Of a stretch of DNA of 50,095 bases, positions 40,289-46,348 are shown one piece after another. Origin of the DNA: a virus; IMG/VR virus record IMGVR_UViG_3300025117_000089, positions 1-50,095 of that record; one strand, given 5' to 3'. The position numbers and the translations under genes were made by a program. The stretch's first letter is position 1; every line of letters starts with the position of its first letter. Below the pieces are notes generated by a model. That model was not told the origin of the DNA. It was given only the letters and a program-made list of their open reading frames with translations, and did not search any database.

Positions 40289-40461
40289 ACATGCAATCAG
40301 TAGCAGTAATTAACTCCCGTCAATACGAAATAACCGGCAGAACCGAGAAAGCATTGATTCTCGGATCAGGCAAGACTTATGCCTGTTACTGGCCGGTAAG
40401 TGGGAAGATGGTATCTAAGCATGTAATTAGCGGGCGCTTTCGCGCAGAGGTGAAAAGATGA
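40285..40461 (+). CDS. Small hypothetical protein, 58 aa
   Basis: ATG 40285 overlaps the preceding TGA (ATGA) and has GAGGTGACCAA. The product MNMQSVAVINSRQYEITGRT continues with KALILGSGKTYACYWPVSGK and ends RFRAEVKR. Beta-rich, with a possible SH3-like fold. No family recognised. The next gene overlaps by ATGA. Confidence 0.65.
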   Translation: MNMQSVAVINSRQYEITGRTEKALILGSGKTYACYWPVSGKMVSKHVISGRFRAEVKR

Positions 40462-40805
40462 AACCTGTATTACTCTCTATAATGCGAACTGTCCGTTTAC
40501 AAGGCACCGGTCGCAAAGCCAAGCCTGTTACTGATACTACTTACGAACTGTATCAAGATGAATCGAATACCCGTACAATTGATATTGTCACTATTTTTGA
40601 GTACGGTAAAAAGAAAGACTTCCATTTCGACCGTCGCAAGATGGACGTTGAAACTGGCAAGTATCTTTCTGAATTTGGTAACAGGTATGAAGTAGACAAG
40701 AGAACAGCGACTACACGCATTGCCGAATGGCTCGCACTGCCTGTTCGAGAAAGTTACAAAAATCATTTGGGCCTGACGCAGGGTGAAACAAGATTTCTTA
40801 AATGA
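40458..40805 (+). CDS. Hypothetical protein, 115 aa
   Basis: ATG 40458 has GAGGTGAAAAG and overlaps the preceding stop. The product has a strand-rich N-terminus (VLLSIMRTVRLQGTGRKAKP, TRTIDIVTIFEYGKKKDFHFD) and a helical, arginine-rich C-terminal half (TATTRIAEWLALPVRESYKN). No family recognised. Part of the GAGGTGA-type early block. Confidence 0.7.
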   Translation: MKPVLLSIMRTVRLQGTGRKAKPVTDTTYELYQDESNTRTIDIVTIFEYGKKKDFHFDRRKMDVETGKYLSEFGNRYEVDKRTATTRIAEWLALPVRESYKNHLGLTQGETRFLK

Positions 40806-40814
40806 GGTGAGGAA

Positions 40815-41012
40815 ATGAAACACTTACACGAATTAGCATTAAGCAAATACCAGAATCATCTCAACATCATTCAACATCTTATGCTCTTAGGAGCCATGAC
40901 ACACGAGGTATACCTGGAAAGCCGGGCGTCAGCGGCGCGACTCTGGCAAGCTGATTGTGATATGATTTCCTTGTTGGAAACAAGAAAAAATTTAATTAAT
41001 GAGGTGATATGA
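40815..41012 (+). CDS. Small helical protein, 65 aa
   Basis: ATG 40815 follows GAGGTGAGGAA. The sequence KHLHELALSKYQNHLNIIQH, then MTHEVYLESRASAARLWQAD, suggests an all-helical hairpin. The end overlaps the next start (ATGATG region). No family recognised. Confidence 0.68.
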   Translation: MKHLHELALSKYQNHLNIIQHLMLLGAMTHEVYLESRASAARLWQADCDMISLLETRKNLINEVI

Positions 41013-41293
41013 TGCAACGAACAATTCTCTATGGCAACGAATGCATGACTTTACAAGAGGATGGAAATATAGGCCGAGAACATGTAACCCCGTCCGGCAA
41101 CTGGCGGGTGCTGGCTGCATATGAATACAACAATTCTGGCCACCAAACTCGCCGCTACACACTAACTGAGATATTGGAGCACCCTGAAAATATCCCATGG
41201 CAATTCAAAAACGGCAAACAACGAGTGTTTATCCGGGATATGGACCATGGTACTGTGAGAGAGTGGCGTAGCCCGAACCACAAAGTATTTTGA
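41009..41293 (+). CDS. Small hypothetical protein, 94 aa
   Basis: The first ATG overlaps the preceding TGA, with GAGGTGAT upstream; a second ATG follows directly, so either could be used. The product is mixed alpha/beta (MTLQEDGNIGREHVTPSGNW, RRYTLTEILEHPENIPWQF, KQRVFIRDMDHGTVREW). No family recognised. A terminator-like hairpin follows at 41304. Confidence 0.7.
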   Translation: MMQRTILYGNECMTLQEDGNIGREHVTPSGNWRVLAAYEYNNSGHQTRRYTLTEILEHPENIPWQFKNGKQRVFIRDMDHGTVREWRSPNHKVF

Positions 41294-41303
41294 CCCCTGC
41301 TAG

Positions 41304-41328
41304 AACCGGGAATTGAGGTATCCCGGTT
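41304..41328 (+). terminator. Candidate rho-independent terminator
   Basis: AACCGGGA and TCCCGGTT form an 8-bp stem around a 9-nt loop, ending in TTTTAT. It lies directly after the 94-aa gene and before the next gene at 41375. The U-run is short (four), so termination may be partial, giving lower expression of the downstream genes. Confidence 0.6.
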
Positions 41329-41374
41329 TTATGGAGTGGTTAAAAGATAAAAATCTAAATGGGAGGTACGGACA

Positions 41375-41572
41375 ATGAGAGATCGAATCGAAAAAGCATT
41401 GCCTGGAAAGAAATACCAGTATGTAGGCTATTCGCGTACTTCGCGTGTGTTCTATATATTTCGTCCAGCGAAGAAAGGCCTCGACTGGTACGCATCTCCA
41501 AAAGATGCAGGGTATTCTTCGTTCTTCGCTACTACACTCAAGGAAGTAAATGACAAACTCGGAGGGGTATAA
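41375..41572 (+). CDS. Small basic protein, 65 aa
   Basis: ATG 41375 follows GGGAGGTACGGACA. The sequence RDRIEKALPGKKYQYVGYSRTSRVFYIFRP and the end SSFFATTLKEVNDKLGGV suggest a small alpha/beta fold with a positively charged face. A related 64-codon frame in another register (41359-41553) looks like a shadow. Function unknown. Confidence 0.68.
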   Translation: MRDRIEKALPGKKYQYVGYSRTSRVFYIFRPAKKGLDWYASPKDAGYSSFFATTLKEVNDKLGGV

Positions 41573-41573
41573 G

Positions 41574-41747
41574 ATGACCAAAGAAGAAAAAAAGCAAAAA
41601 CTCCGCCGGTTTATGTCACTATACCAGCTCCGTCTGAAAGACCAAGACCCGGAAGATTTACCCGACTACGGAGTGCCTTTTATCCCGATACGGGATGACG
41701 ACGAACAGGAAGATTTCGAGTTTTTCGGCGAACTTAACTTTGAATAG
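41574..41747 (+). CDS. Small acidic protein, 57 aa
   Basis: ATG 41574 lies 1 nt after the preceding stop region, with GGAGGGG upstream; the longer frame to 41550 overlaps the previous gene. The N-terminus is lysine/arginine-rich (MTKEEKKQKLRRFMSLYQLR), and the C-terminus is strongly acidic (RDDDEQEDFEFFGELNFE). Acidic small phage proteins sometimes mimic DNA, but nothing here proves that. No family recognised. Confidence 0.65.
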   Translation: MTKEEKKQKLRRFMSLYQLRLKDQDPEDLPDYGVPFIPIRDDDEQEDFEFFGELNFE

Positions 41748-41760
41748 GGAGAAATAAACT

Positions 41761-42219
41761 ATGAACCTACCAGAAAGCAAACTTGTGAAAAATCAAAAAA
41801 TAACCATGACCAAAGCCATCGACAGAGAAAAACTTGTCGTAACCATTCGGCATGACGACGGATGTGGAAACGGGCATAACTCATTCTCAATTACTGGGAC
41901 ACTCTCAGAGAAGAAAAACAACCAGTGGTATGAGTGTAGTTGGGGATGTCTTCATGAAGACGTAGCAAGGTTTTTCCCGGAGCTGACGCCTTACCTAAAG
42001 TGGCACTTATGTAGCACCGACGGACCGCTGCACTACTTAGCCAACACCACATACCACGCAAGAGCGGAGGAGCCCAACATCGACTTTGCTCGGTCTACAG
42101 CTATATGGCCGGACGCTACTCTAGCGCAACTGCGGAGCCCTGCCTTGCTATTAGCTCGCCTCGATAGCCTAATGCAGGAGTTTAAATTGGCGGTCGAAAG
42201 CCTTGGACTTGTATATTGA
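41761..42219 (+). CDS. Conserved hypothetical protein, 152 aa
   Basis: The motif order DDGCGNGHNSFSITGTLSEK, then ECSWGCLHEDVARFFPEL, PYLKWHLCSTDGPLHYLANT, is that of a conserved phage/plasmid protein of unknown function, with HExV and HLxSTDGPxHY blocks. The conserved Cys/His pattern suggests metal binding. ATG 41761 has a GGAGAAATAAACT site. It is the last gene before the gene-free repeat region. Role unknown. Confidence 0.72.
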   Translation: MNLPESKLVKNQKITMTKAIDREKLVVTIRHDDGCGNGHNSFSITGTLSEKKNNQWYECSWGCLHEDVARFFPELTPYLKWHLCSTDGPLHYLANTTYHARAEEPNIDFARSTAIWPDATLAQLRSPALLLARLDSLMQEFKLAVESLGLVY

Positions 42220-42232
42220 TGTTACACAACAA

Positions 42233-42253
42233 GGCTGGGAAAACATCCCAGCC
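42233..42253 (+). other. Strong stem-loop after the early gene block
   Basis: GGCTGGGA-aaaca-TCCCAGCC: 8-bp perfect stem with a 5-nt loop, 14 nt after the 152-aa gene. A U-run is absent (CTGTATCATTT follows), so it is a weak terminator at best. It ends the early transcript region and precedes the repeat region. Confidence 0.45.
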
Positions 42254-42311
42254 CTGTATCATTTAGATACTTCCTCCCAGTAACAGGTGATACCTTGCGG
42301 AGAAGTAAAAC

Positions 42312-42339
42312 TCGACAAGGTGTAACTTTATGTTGCAGA
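42312..42339 (+). promoter_or_regulatory. Weak promoter-like element with GTAAC-N5-GTTGC
   Basis: TCGACA (42312-42317), 16 bp, then TGCAGA (42334-42339), with GTAAC-TTTAT-GTTGC (42322-42336) in the same layout as the three strong GTAAC-N5-GTTAC promoters but with one mismatch in the right half. No gene follows before 43022, so any transcript would run through the inverted repeats. It may be chance; listed because of the layout. Confidence 0.3.
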
Positions 42340-42406
42340 AATATGTCGGGTGAAAGTATCAACCTTCTCTAAATGTTAGGGGAGACAAACATCACGATTT
42401 CGAGAA

Positions 42407-42547
42407 AAAAGAGAACAGCGTGGTAAATGTCCTACGCGAAAGTATCAAAAATATACACAGTGTGGAGAGCTAAGTCCTCCGGTGCTCGCTCCACTGGAGA
42501 GAGAATGTTGTTAGGAAAATAGGACATTTACCACGCTGTTCTCTTTT
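42407..42547. repeat. Inverted repeat pair 1 (28-bp arms) sharing a 20-bp core
   Basis: Arms 42407-42434 and 42520-42547 are perfect reverse complements. They hold the core ACAGCGTGGTAAATGTCC flanked by GAG/CTC and A/T. The loop of 85 bp has its own small complementary segments (GTGGAG and CTCCAC; GGAG and CTCC). As RNA this would be a very stable long hairpin; as DNA it could be a protein-binding or cruciform site. Confidence 0.85.
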
Positions 42548-42615
42548 CAGTGGGATTTTTCCGGAGATGCAAAAACGAAATCATTGAACATTTTTTCGTG
42601 TTTTTGTAAGCCGTG

Positions 42616-42631
42616 GGTATCATGTGATACC
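42616..42631. repeat. Palindrome GGTATCA-TG-TGATACC
   Basis: Seven-bp arms with a 2-nt centre. GTATCA or TGATAC also occurs near 42257, 42281, 42357, 42442 and 42951, several in the longer form GAAAGTATCA. Such repeated short motifs could be binding sites for a replication initiator or regulator. Confidence 0.6.
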
Positions 42632-42671
42632 GACTTACGCGGCTGGCGGAATGTGGCCAGCCGCGTAAGTC
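42632..42671. repeat. 15-bp inverted repeat
   Basis: GACTTACGCGGCTGG (42632-42646) and CCAGCCGCGTAAGTC (42657-42671) are perfect reverse complements around a 10-bp centre. It abuts the GGTATCA palindrome. It does not share the core of the two large inverted repeats, so it is a separate structural element. Confidence 0.8.
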
Positions 42672-42698
42672 CACCAAATGATTGAACAACCACTACTG

Positions 42699-42750
42699 GA
42701 AATGTTATTATATATATAGTTGTATATATAGAGAGATAGATATATAAGAA
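42699..42750. other. AT-rich tract (candidate DNA unwinding element)
   Basis: A run of TATATATA with GAGAGATAGATATATAAG lies between the two large inverted repeats. Tracts of this kind melt easily and are typical of replication origins. No coding potential seen on either strand. Confidence 0.5.
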
Positions 42751-42847
42751 ATCAGAACAGCGTGGTAAATGTCCGATTGCTCGCTGGAGTACCGCAGCAA
42801 CCACAAAATCTAGCTAATAAGACATTTACCACGCTGTTCTGATTTCT
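42747..42847. repeat. Inverted repeat pair 2 (27-bp arms) sharing the same core
   Basis: Arms 42747-42773 and 42821-42847 are perfect reverse complements with the same AGAACAGCGTGGTAAATGTC core as pair 1; the flanking bases differ (GAAATC here, AAAAGAG in pair 1), each still self-complementary. The loop is 47 bp. The matched flank changes imply selection for base pairing, not just recent copying. Confidence 0.85.
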
Positions 42848-42963
42848 ATAGTTGCCCCTACTCTTCAAAAAACCCGCTTTTTACAACTATCACTATAACG
42901 TATCGGCATTTAGGAGCAATAACACTTACTTACCAAGAATCAGCACCCACATGATACTTTTAC

Positions 42964-42991
42964 TTGACTTCGCACCCTTATTTAGTATAAT
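42964..42991 (+). promoter_or_regulatory. Sigma70-type promoter for the right operon
   Basis: TTGACT (42964-42969), 16 bp, then TATAAT (42986-42991), with the start point expected near 42998 and ATG 43022 preceded by GGGAGGAACAAAAA. It lacks the GTAAC-N5-GTTAC element. A TGATAC repeat (about 42951) lies just upstream of the -35. It probably drives the regulator, stringent-response and polymerase genes. Confidence 0.75.
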
Positions 42992-43021
42992 TAAGACATA
43001 CCAACACGGGAGGAACAAAAA

Positions 43022-43210
43022 ATGAGGGAAGGATACTTGAAGCAGGATCAAAACGAAATGCGGACCGCGAAGCGGATTTATTGGCGCTCCTGCTGGCGCA
43101 TAGTGGATGCTGGGGGCCGGGACCTCGTTGTCCCTTGGATGTGGACCAAGACCGAAGCAAGGCAGACCGCCGCCGCTTGCGGCGTGAAGATCTTGGGGGT
43201 GCTAAAGTGA
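43022..43210 (+). CDS. Small basic protein, 62 aa
   Basis: ATG 43022 follows GGGAGGAACAAAAA and is the first gene behind the promoter. The sequence (KRIYWRSCWRIVDAGGRDLV, KTEARQTAAACGVKILGVLK) is basic and Trp-rich, with one strand pair and a helix. The end overlaps the next GTG start. No family recognised; possibly a small regulator. Confidence 0.68.
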   Translation: MREGYLKQDQNEMRTAKRIYWRSCWRIVDAGGRDLVVPWMWTKTEARQTAAACGVKILGVLK

Positions 43211-43452
43211 GAGCGGTATATTACAGAACATTCCGGCGAGTTGTCCGGGGTGGCCGCATTAAACGCGGGCCGTTTTCGTACTGTTTTCCACCAAACCTCA
43301 ATATATCCTGGTTGGAGGGTGTGTCGATAAAAATCGAGATACGTGGTCCCGAGCCTGGCTGTTTTTGGTGTGATACTCTGTATTACATCCCCACCCAGGC
43401 AGAGGCTGAATTGATTGGAGCCACTAAATACGAGTTTATCCCGCTCACCTAA
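43207..43452 (+). CDS. Hypothetical protein, 81 aa
   Basis: The start GTG 43207 overlaps the preceding stop as GTGA; the frame open further upstream is inside the previous gene. The protein (MRAVYYRTFRRVVRGGRIKR, GPFSYCFPPNLNISWLEGVS, CFWCDTLYYIPTQAEAEL) is beta-rich with a CFWC pair. Function unknown. A hairpin follows at 43460-43478. Confidence 0.6.
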   Translation: MRAVYYRTFRRVVRGGRIKRGPFSYCFPPNLNISWLEGVSIKIEIRGPEPGCFWCDTLYYIPTQAEAELIGATKYEFIPLT

Positions 43453-43459
43453 CCGCCGA

Positions 43460-43478
43460 GCCGGGCGGATAGCCCGGC
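43460..43478 (+). other. GC-rich stem-loop before the double-HTH gene
   Basis: GCCGGGC-ggata-GCCCGGC (7-bp stem) lies between the 81-aa and the HTH genes, just before AAAGGAG. No U-run follows. It may set expression of the downstream regulator. The element AAAGGAG directly after a GC stem is seen again at 46138. Confidence 0.45.
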
Positions 43479-43491
43479 AAAGGAGACCATC

Positions 43492-44034
43492 ATGAGCCTG
43501 CGGGGGAAAATCAAAAGAACGACGATTGGCGGAGTAAAGTACTGGCATGCCTATACTCCCGAAGGTCGAGAGATGTTGTCCGCAACAAGGGACGAACTCT
43601 TGATGAAGTGCGCCCTGGAGGGGATGCTCAAAAGGGTGAAACCAGGCATGACTGGAAAAGAGCTTAGGTACATCCGGCAAAGACTAAATAAGCCAGTTGC
43701 CACCATAGCGGCGGAGTATTCTAAGTCGGTTAGAATGTGGGAGGACATGGAGGCCGGGAGACGCGATGTCCCAGACGACCTAGAGATTGATATCCGCCTG
43801 GCCGCAGAAGAGGCCCAAATCGCCCCGTACGGAACGCCTGAACCTGTGGTTACTCCGAGGCATCTTAGAGCGTATCGACGCACCAAGGGGCTAAATCAGG
43901 CCGAATTTGCTACATTACTCGGCGTAGCCGTAAAGACACTTGCCAGGTGGGAATCAGGAGGAAGAAAGATTCCTCCTTATGTACTTTACGCACTAAGAAA
44001 ACTTAAAAGGGAGGAACAAAATGAACTACCTTGA
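43492..44034 (+). CDS. Transcription regulator with two XRE-type helix-turn-helix domains, 180 aa
   Basis: Two HTH units are visible: residues 53-95 (KELRYIRQRLNKPVATIAAEYSKSVRMWEDMEAG) and 120-165 (RHLRAYRRTKGLNQAEFATLLGVAVKTLARWESG, then KIPPYVLYALRK). Each has the pattern of phage Cro/MqsA-like repressors, with Q-A-x-x-A-x-x-L-G and W-x-x-W-E-x-G. The N-terminal 45 residues (RTTIGGVKYWHAYTPEGREM) may be an extra domain. It is a candidate reader of the GTAAC-N5-GTTAC element (inference). AAAGGAG precedes the ATG. Confidence 0.8.
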   Translation: MSLRGKIKRTTIGGVKYWHAYTPEGREMLSATRDELLMKCALEGMLKRVKPGMTGKELRYIRQRLNKPVATIAAEYSKSVRMWEDMEAGRRDVPDDLEIDIRLAAEEAQIAPYGTPEPVVTPRHLRAYRRTKGLNQAEFATLLGVAVKTLARWESGGRKIPPYVLYALRKLKREEQNELP

Positions 44035-44491
44035 TACAAGAGACCTTTACAAGAGGCAGGAAGAATTGAAATGGGAGCTTGAAGGCTTGCAGTCTCTTCT
44101 CGAAGAGGCGGGAGAGCAGTATACCGAAGCGTGCGACGCCCTACAGTACGACAAAACCGCCGACGCGGTAGAAGCTAAGGACGAGGCAGAAATCGCCCTA
44201 CAGGAGGCAACCTCGGCCCTTGCCGACTGGCAAGAAGAGAATCAAGCGGAGCTTGATGAGTTGAACGCGCTGGAGCGCGAAGTCGGCAGGGAGTGGATGC
44301 ACGGAGAAACGCTTATCCCTGAGAGTGAGTTCGTGAGCTACACGCAAGAGCTTGCCGATATCATCGGCGCGACCGCCGGAGATGGTTCATCCTGGCTCGT
44401 AATCGACGGGGAAGCGACAGCGGAAGGACTGAAGCAGGACTACTCAGAGGCGGAGTTTCAAGGTACAACGTACCTTTTCCGAGCAAACTAA
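44021..44491 (+). CDS. Coiled-coil protein resembling conserved plasmid/phage family, 156 aa
   Basis: The start overlaps the regulator's stop by 14 bp. The N-terminal two thirds is a long coiled coil (YKRQEELKWELEGLQSLLEE, AEIALQEATSALADWQEENQ, ELDELNALEREVGREW), and the C-terminal part (YTQELADIIGATAGDG, VIDGEATAEGLKQDYSEAEFQGTTYLFR) fits a family often found near antirestriction genes. Function unknown. GGGAGGAACAAA before the ATG. Confidence 0.7.
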   Translation: MNYLDTRDLYKRQEELKWELEGLQSLLEEAGEQYTEACDALQYDKTADAVEAKDEAEIALQEATSALADWQEENQAELDELNALEREVGREWMHGETLIPESEFVSYTQELADIIGATAGDGSSWLVIDGEATAEGLKQDYSEAEFQGTTYLFRAN

Positions 44492-44502
44492 GGAGAAAGA
44501 CG

Positions 44503-44937
44503 ATGAAAATCGGCGACAAAGTAAAAATTACGGACGGGTCATACGCGGTAAGGATAGATGAATACCACCGGGTAACCAGTATCGGGATGTGCAGAGACGA
44601 TTTCGAGATTGTTTTTGTCGAAAACCCCAAATTAACTTGCTGGGACGGATCAGCAGCGCATGACATCCATATTAAGAACCTCAAAACAGGAGCTATTTAC
44701 CTCCACTCCTCCTGCATGGTGAAGAAGGTCGGACGAAGGCGCGTACTCAACCAAGTACGGCTGATGCAGGTCTTAACTGCGGAAGGGTATATTCCCATCG
44801 GAGGTGGGTTCGGCAAGTACGAGGAACTGGGTTTGTACTTTGATAATAGTATGTGGAAGTATTGTGAGAAGGAGATCGACGAAACGCTACGCCTCGGCTA
44901 CTTCCTGTTCAAAGAATCTTGGACTGAGGAATATTGA
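44503..44937 (+). CDS. Hypothetical protein, 144 aa
   Basis: The N-terminus KIGDKVKITDGSYAVRIDEY looks like a small KOW/SH3-type barrel, followed by TSIGMCRDDFEIVFVENPK and a region with SAAHDIHIKNLKTGAIYL. The C-terminal part is helical and acidic. ATG 44503 has AAGGAGAAAGACG. No family recognised. The next gene starts 1 nt after its TGA. Confidence 0.7.
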   Translation: MKIGDKVKITDGSYAVRIDEYHRVTSIGMCRDDFEIVFVENPKLTCWDGSAAHDIHIKNLKTGAIYLHSSCMVKKVGRRRVLNQVRLMQVLTAEGYIPIGGGFGKYEELGLYFDNSMWKYCEKEIDETLRLGYFLFKESWTEEY

Positions 44938-44938
44938 A

Positions 44939-45166
44939 GTGAATCCCTTCACGCCTAAGCACCTGAAGGCTTTCCGCCGACATTTCGGCCTGAGCCAGGC
45001 AAGGGCAGCTTCGCTCCTTGGGATGACCCGAGTGTCGTGGTGCCGGTGGGAGACAGGAGCAAGTCCGTTGCCGGTGTATTTACGCTTCGCGCTAATCGGT
45101 CTGGGCCGGGAGTTGAAGCGGCAGCAGGCGGAGAAACCGATAATTTATTTAGAGACAGAGGATTAA
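44939..45166 (+). CDS. Helix-turn-helix protein, 75 aa
   Basis: The GTG start at 44939 follows GAGGAATATTGAA; the larger frame upstream is a shadow of the previous gene. Residues 4-45 (PKHLKAFRRHFGLSQARAAS, LLGMTRVSWCRWETGASPLP) form an XRE-type HTH close to the second HTH of the 180-aa regulator and to the 65-aa HTH protein at 46546. It is one of three related small DNA-binding genes in this arm. Confidence 0.75.
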   Translation: MNPFTPKHLKAFRRHFGLSQARAASLLGMTRVSWCRWETGASPLPVYLRFALIGLGRELKRQQAEKPIIYLETED

Positions 45167-45175
45167 CCACGACAA

Positions 45176-45253
45176 ATGTTCACATTATTCCTACTAATTA
45201 TCCTCGTCCTCTGCTTCGTAATCATCGGGGCAGGGACGGGCAAAGACGACTAA
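45176..45253 (+). CDS. Tiny membrane peptide, 25 aa
   Basis: A short frame, MFTLFLLIILVLCFVIIGAG then TGKDD, is a single membrane helix with a charged tail. There is no good ribosome site right before ATG 45176, so translation is uncertain, though the 10-nt gap after the previous stop and the strong hydrophobic content make it credible. Function unknown. Confidence 0.4.
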   Translation: MFTLFLLIILVLCFVIIGAGTGKDD

Positions 45254-45262
45254 GGAGGCAAC

Positions 45263-45517
45263 ATGTTCGACCCAGTCGGAAAATGCCTATACTGTGCGCA
45301 CCACGCACTGGTTGGTCGCAGGTATTTTGCCTGCATGAACGCTTCTGATGGTGTCCACCTCCGGGAGGCGCACAAGTACGACGCTCCGGCGAGTAAGTCT
45401 CGACACCTGCCACACGCCTGCGAGACATCAGGGCTCGAAGAAACCTACCCCGATAGGTTTTCCCCCGCCTTCTTAGAAGGCACTTGTGAGAACTGGAAAC
45501 TACAAGGAGAGGAGTGA
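45263..45517 (+). CDS. Cysteine-rich small protein, 84 aa
   Basis: ATG 45263 follows TAAGGAGGCAAC. Cysteine pairs KCLYCAHH, FACMNASD, HACETSG and TCENW suggest zinc binding. The layout fits no named domain I can recall. It lies between two membrane-anchored peptides. No family recognised. Confidence 0.68.
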   Translation: MFDPVGKCLYCAHHALVGRRYFACMNASDGVHLREAHKYDAPASKSRHLPHACETSGLEETYPDRFSPAFLEGTCENWKLQGEE

Positions 45518-45523
45518 CCACCG

Positions 45524-45709
45524 ATGCGAAAAAACAAATTACCCACACCAGAGCCGTCAACCTGCCGCCCTTCGGGTGAAGACGAGGATTACTACGGGTC
45601 CGAGCACCCGGTACCAAGAATCAGATGGAGGGAGAAACTTTTTCTCTTATTCCTCGCCGCTCTTGCGGTTTTGAATCTGTGGTTTATACTGGCCTCCGGG
45701 CCGAACTGA
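45524..45709 (+). CDS. Small membrane protein, 61 aa
   Basis: ATG 45524 starts just after the previous stop (GGAGAGGAGTG is 9-19 nt upstream). Polar, Pro/Glu-rich N-terminal 35 residues (TPEPSTCRPSGEDEDYYGSE) precede a basic stretch (RIRWREK) and a single C-terminal membrane helix (LFLLFLAALAVLNLWFILAS). Probably membrane-anchored with the N-terminus in the cytoplasm. Function unknown. Confidence 0.62.
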   Translation: MRKNKLPTPEPSTCRPSGEDEDYYGSEHPVPRIRWREKLFLLFLAALAVLNLWFILASGPN

Positions 45710-45721
45710 GGAGGAAACTAC

Positions 45722-45895
45722 ATGTGTATTTTCCACAAGTGGGGGAAATGGGAGCAGTATACCCAGATAGTTCTAGAACGTAGGATCTCCATGCGGTACG
45801 TCCTGAGCAGCACTAAGGAGTACAGGCAGAGGAAGCAATGCGCGAAGTGTGGGAAAGTCAAGGACGAACTGATAAATGAAGTAATTTTAGATTGA
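45722..45895 (+). CDS. Zinc-ribbon-like protein, 57 aa
   Basis: ATG 45722 follows GAGGAGGAAACTAC. The pattern MCIFHKWGKWEQY, then RKQCAKCGKVKDELI, matches the small phage family with CxFHKW and C-x2-C-G-K. Probably binds one zinc ion. Function unknown; this is one of several small zinc-binding proteins in the arm. Confidence 0.65.
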   Translation: MCIFHKWGKWEQYTQIVLERRISMRYVLSSTKEYRQRKQCAKCGKVKDELINEVILD

Positions 45896-45904
45896 GGAGA
45901 ACAA

Positions 45905-46111
45905 ATGAACTACATCCAATTAAGAAACTCATGCATCGACGATGCAATGCACGCCGCAAAGCAACAAGTTCTCGCTCTCGGGCGAGAGTTCGAGACCAGA
46001 GTAAACGGCAGACTGGGGGAGTACACCCACTATTTCGAGACGGAGTTTTTCCATAAGGAGATGAACCGGAGATCCAAGGAGGCGCTGAGAGCGAAGGAGG
46101 CGCAAGCCTGA
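45905..46111 (+). CDS. Small helical protein, 68 aa
   Basis: ATG 45905 follows TGAGGAGAACAA. The product is helical and charged (NYIQLRNSCIDDAMHAAKQQ, VLALGREFETRVNGRLGEYT, EMNRRSKEALRAKEAQA). No family recognised. The region after its stop holds a series of hairpins rather than a gene until about 46189-46259. Confidence 0.65.
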   Translation: MNYIQLRNSCIDDAMHAAKQQVLALGREFETRVNGRLGEYTHYFETEFFHKEMNRRSKEALRAKEAQA

Positions 46112-46258
46112 CGACTTGCTTCGAGCCAGTACCCAATACCCCGTTATCCTGCAAAGGAGCGGGGTTGAGGCAGTGCATAAGCCGGGTAATGGCCGGCAAA
46201 GTAGGAAGATGGATTGATAAGAGGATATTAGACAGAATTTATTCAGATGGAGGACGCC
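46112..46258 (+). other. Hairpin-rich stretch
   Basis: Contains ACCCCG-tta-TCCT-gcaa-AGGA-g-CGGGGT (46138-46165) and GCCGG-gtaatgg-CCGGC (46181-46197), and is followed by GCCGGA-gaaag-TCCGGC (46269-46285) and CCTCCCTCCA-TG-TGGAGGGAGG (46300-46321). Together four stems lie in about 185 bases. This could be a structured RNA or an attenuator for the downstream genes. No tRNA or known riboswitch pattern seen. Confidence 0.4.
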
Positions 46259-46335
46259 ATGATACCATGCCGGAGAAAGTCCGGCGAAGCAGAAGAAATC
46301 CTCCCTCCATGTGGAGGGAGGAACTTAATTCATAG
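46189..46335 (+). CDS. Possible small basic protein, 48 aa (doubtful)
   Basis: Starts at ATG 46189 and ends just before the GAGGAGGA ribosome site of the next gene: MAGKVGRWIDKRILDRIYSD then GGRHDTMPEKVRRSRRNPPS. The N-terminal part is helix-like and basic. There is no clear ribosome site, and a competing frame (46259) overlaps it. It may be chance. Confidence 0.3.
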   Translation: MAGKVGRWIDKRILDRIYSDGGRHDTMPEKVRRSRRNPPSMWREELNS

Positions 46336-46348
46336 AGGAGGAAACAGA

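Larger units (their letters stand above)
42220..43021. other. Gene-free region with large inverted repeats: candidate replication origin
   Basis: About 800 bp without a supported gene. In order: a GC stem (42233-42253), a weak promoter-like element (42312-42339), a first 28-bp inverted repeat pair (42407-42434 with 42520-42547), a GGTATCA-TGATACC palindrome (42616-42631), a 15-bp inverted repeat (42632-42671), an AT-rich tract (42699-42750), a second 27-bp inverted repeat pair (42747-42773 with 42821-42847) and a strong promoter (42964-42991). GTATCA/TGATAC recurs at several points. Origins of phages often have this mix of repeats and an AT-rich unwinding region. The assignment is inference. 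Confidence 0.6.

Noticed and set aside
42407-42847. CRISPR array
   Set aside because: Only four copies, arranged as inverted pairs rather than direct repeats with regular spacers, and no cas genes.
43078-43680. 200-codon minus-strand frame opposite small right-arm genes
   Set aside because: Shadow of two plus-strand genes that have ribosome sites and coupled ends. No start signal on the minus strand.
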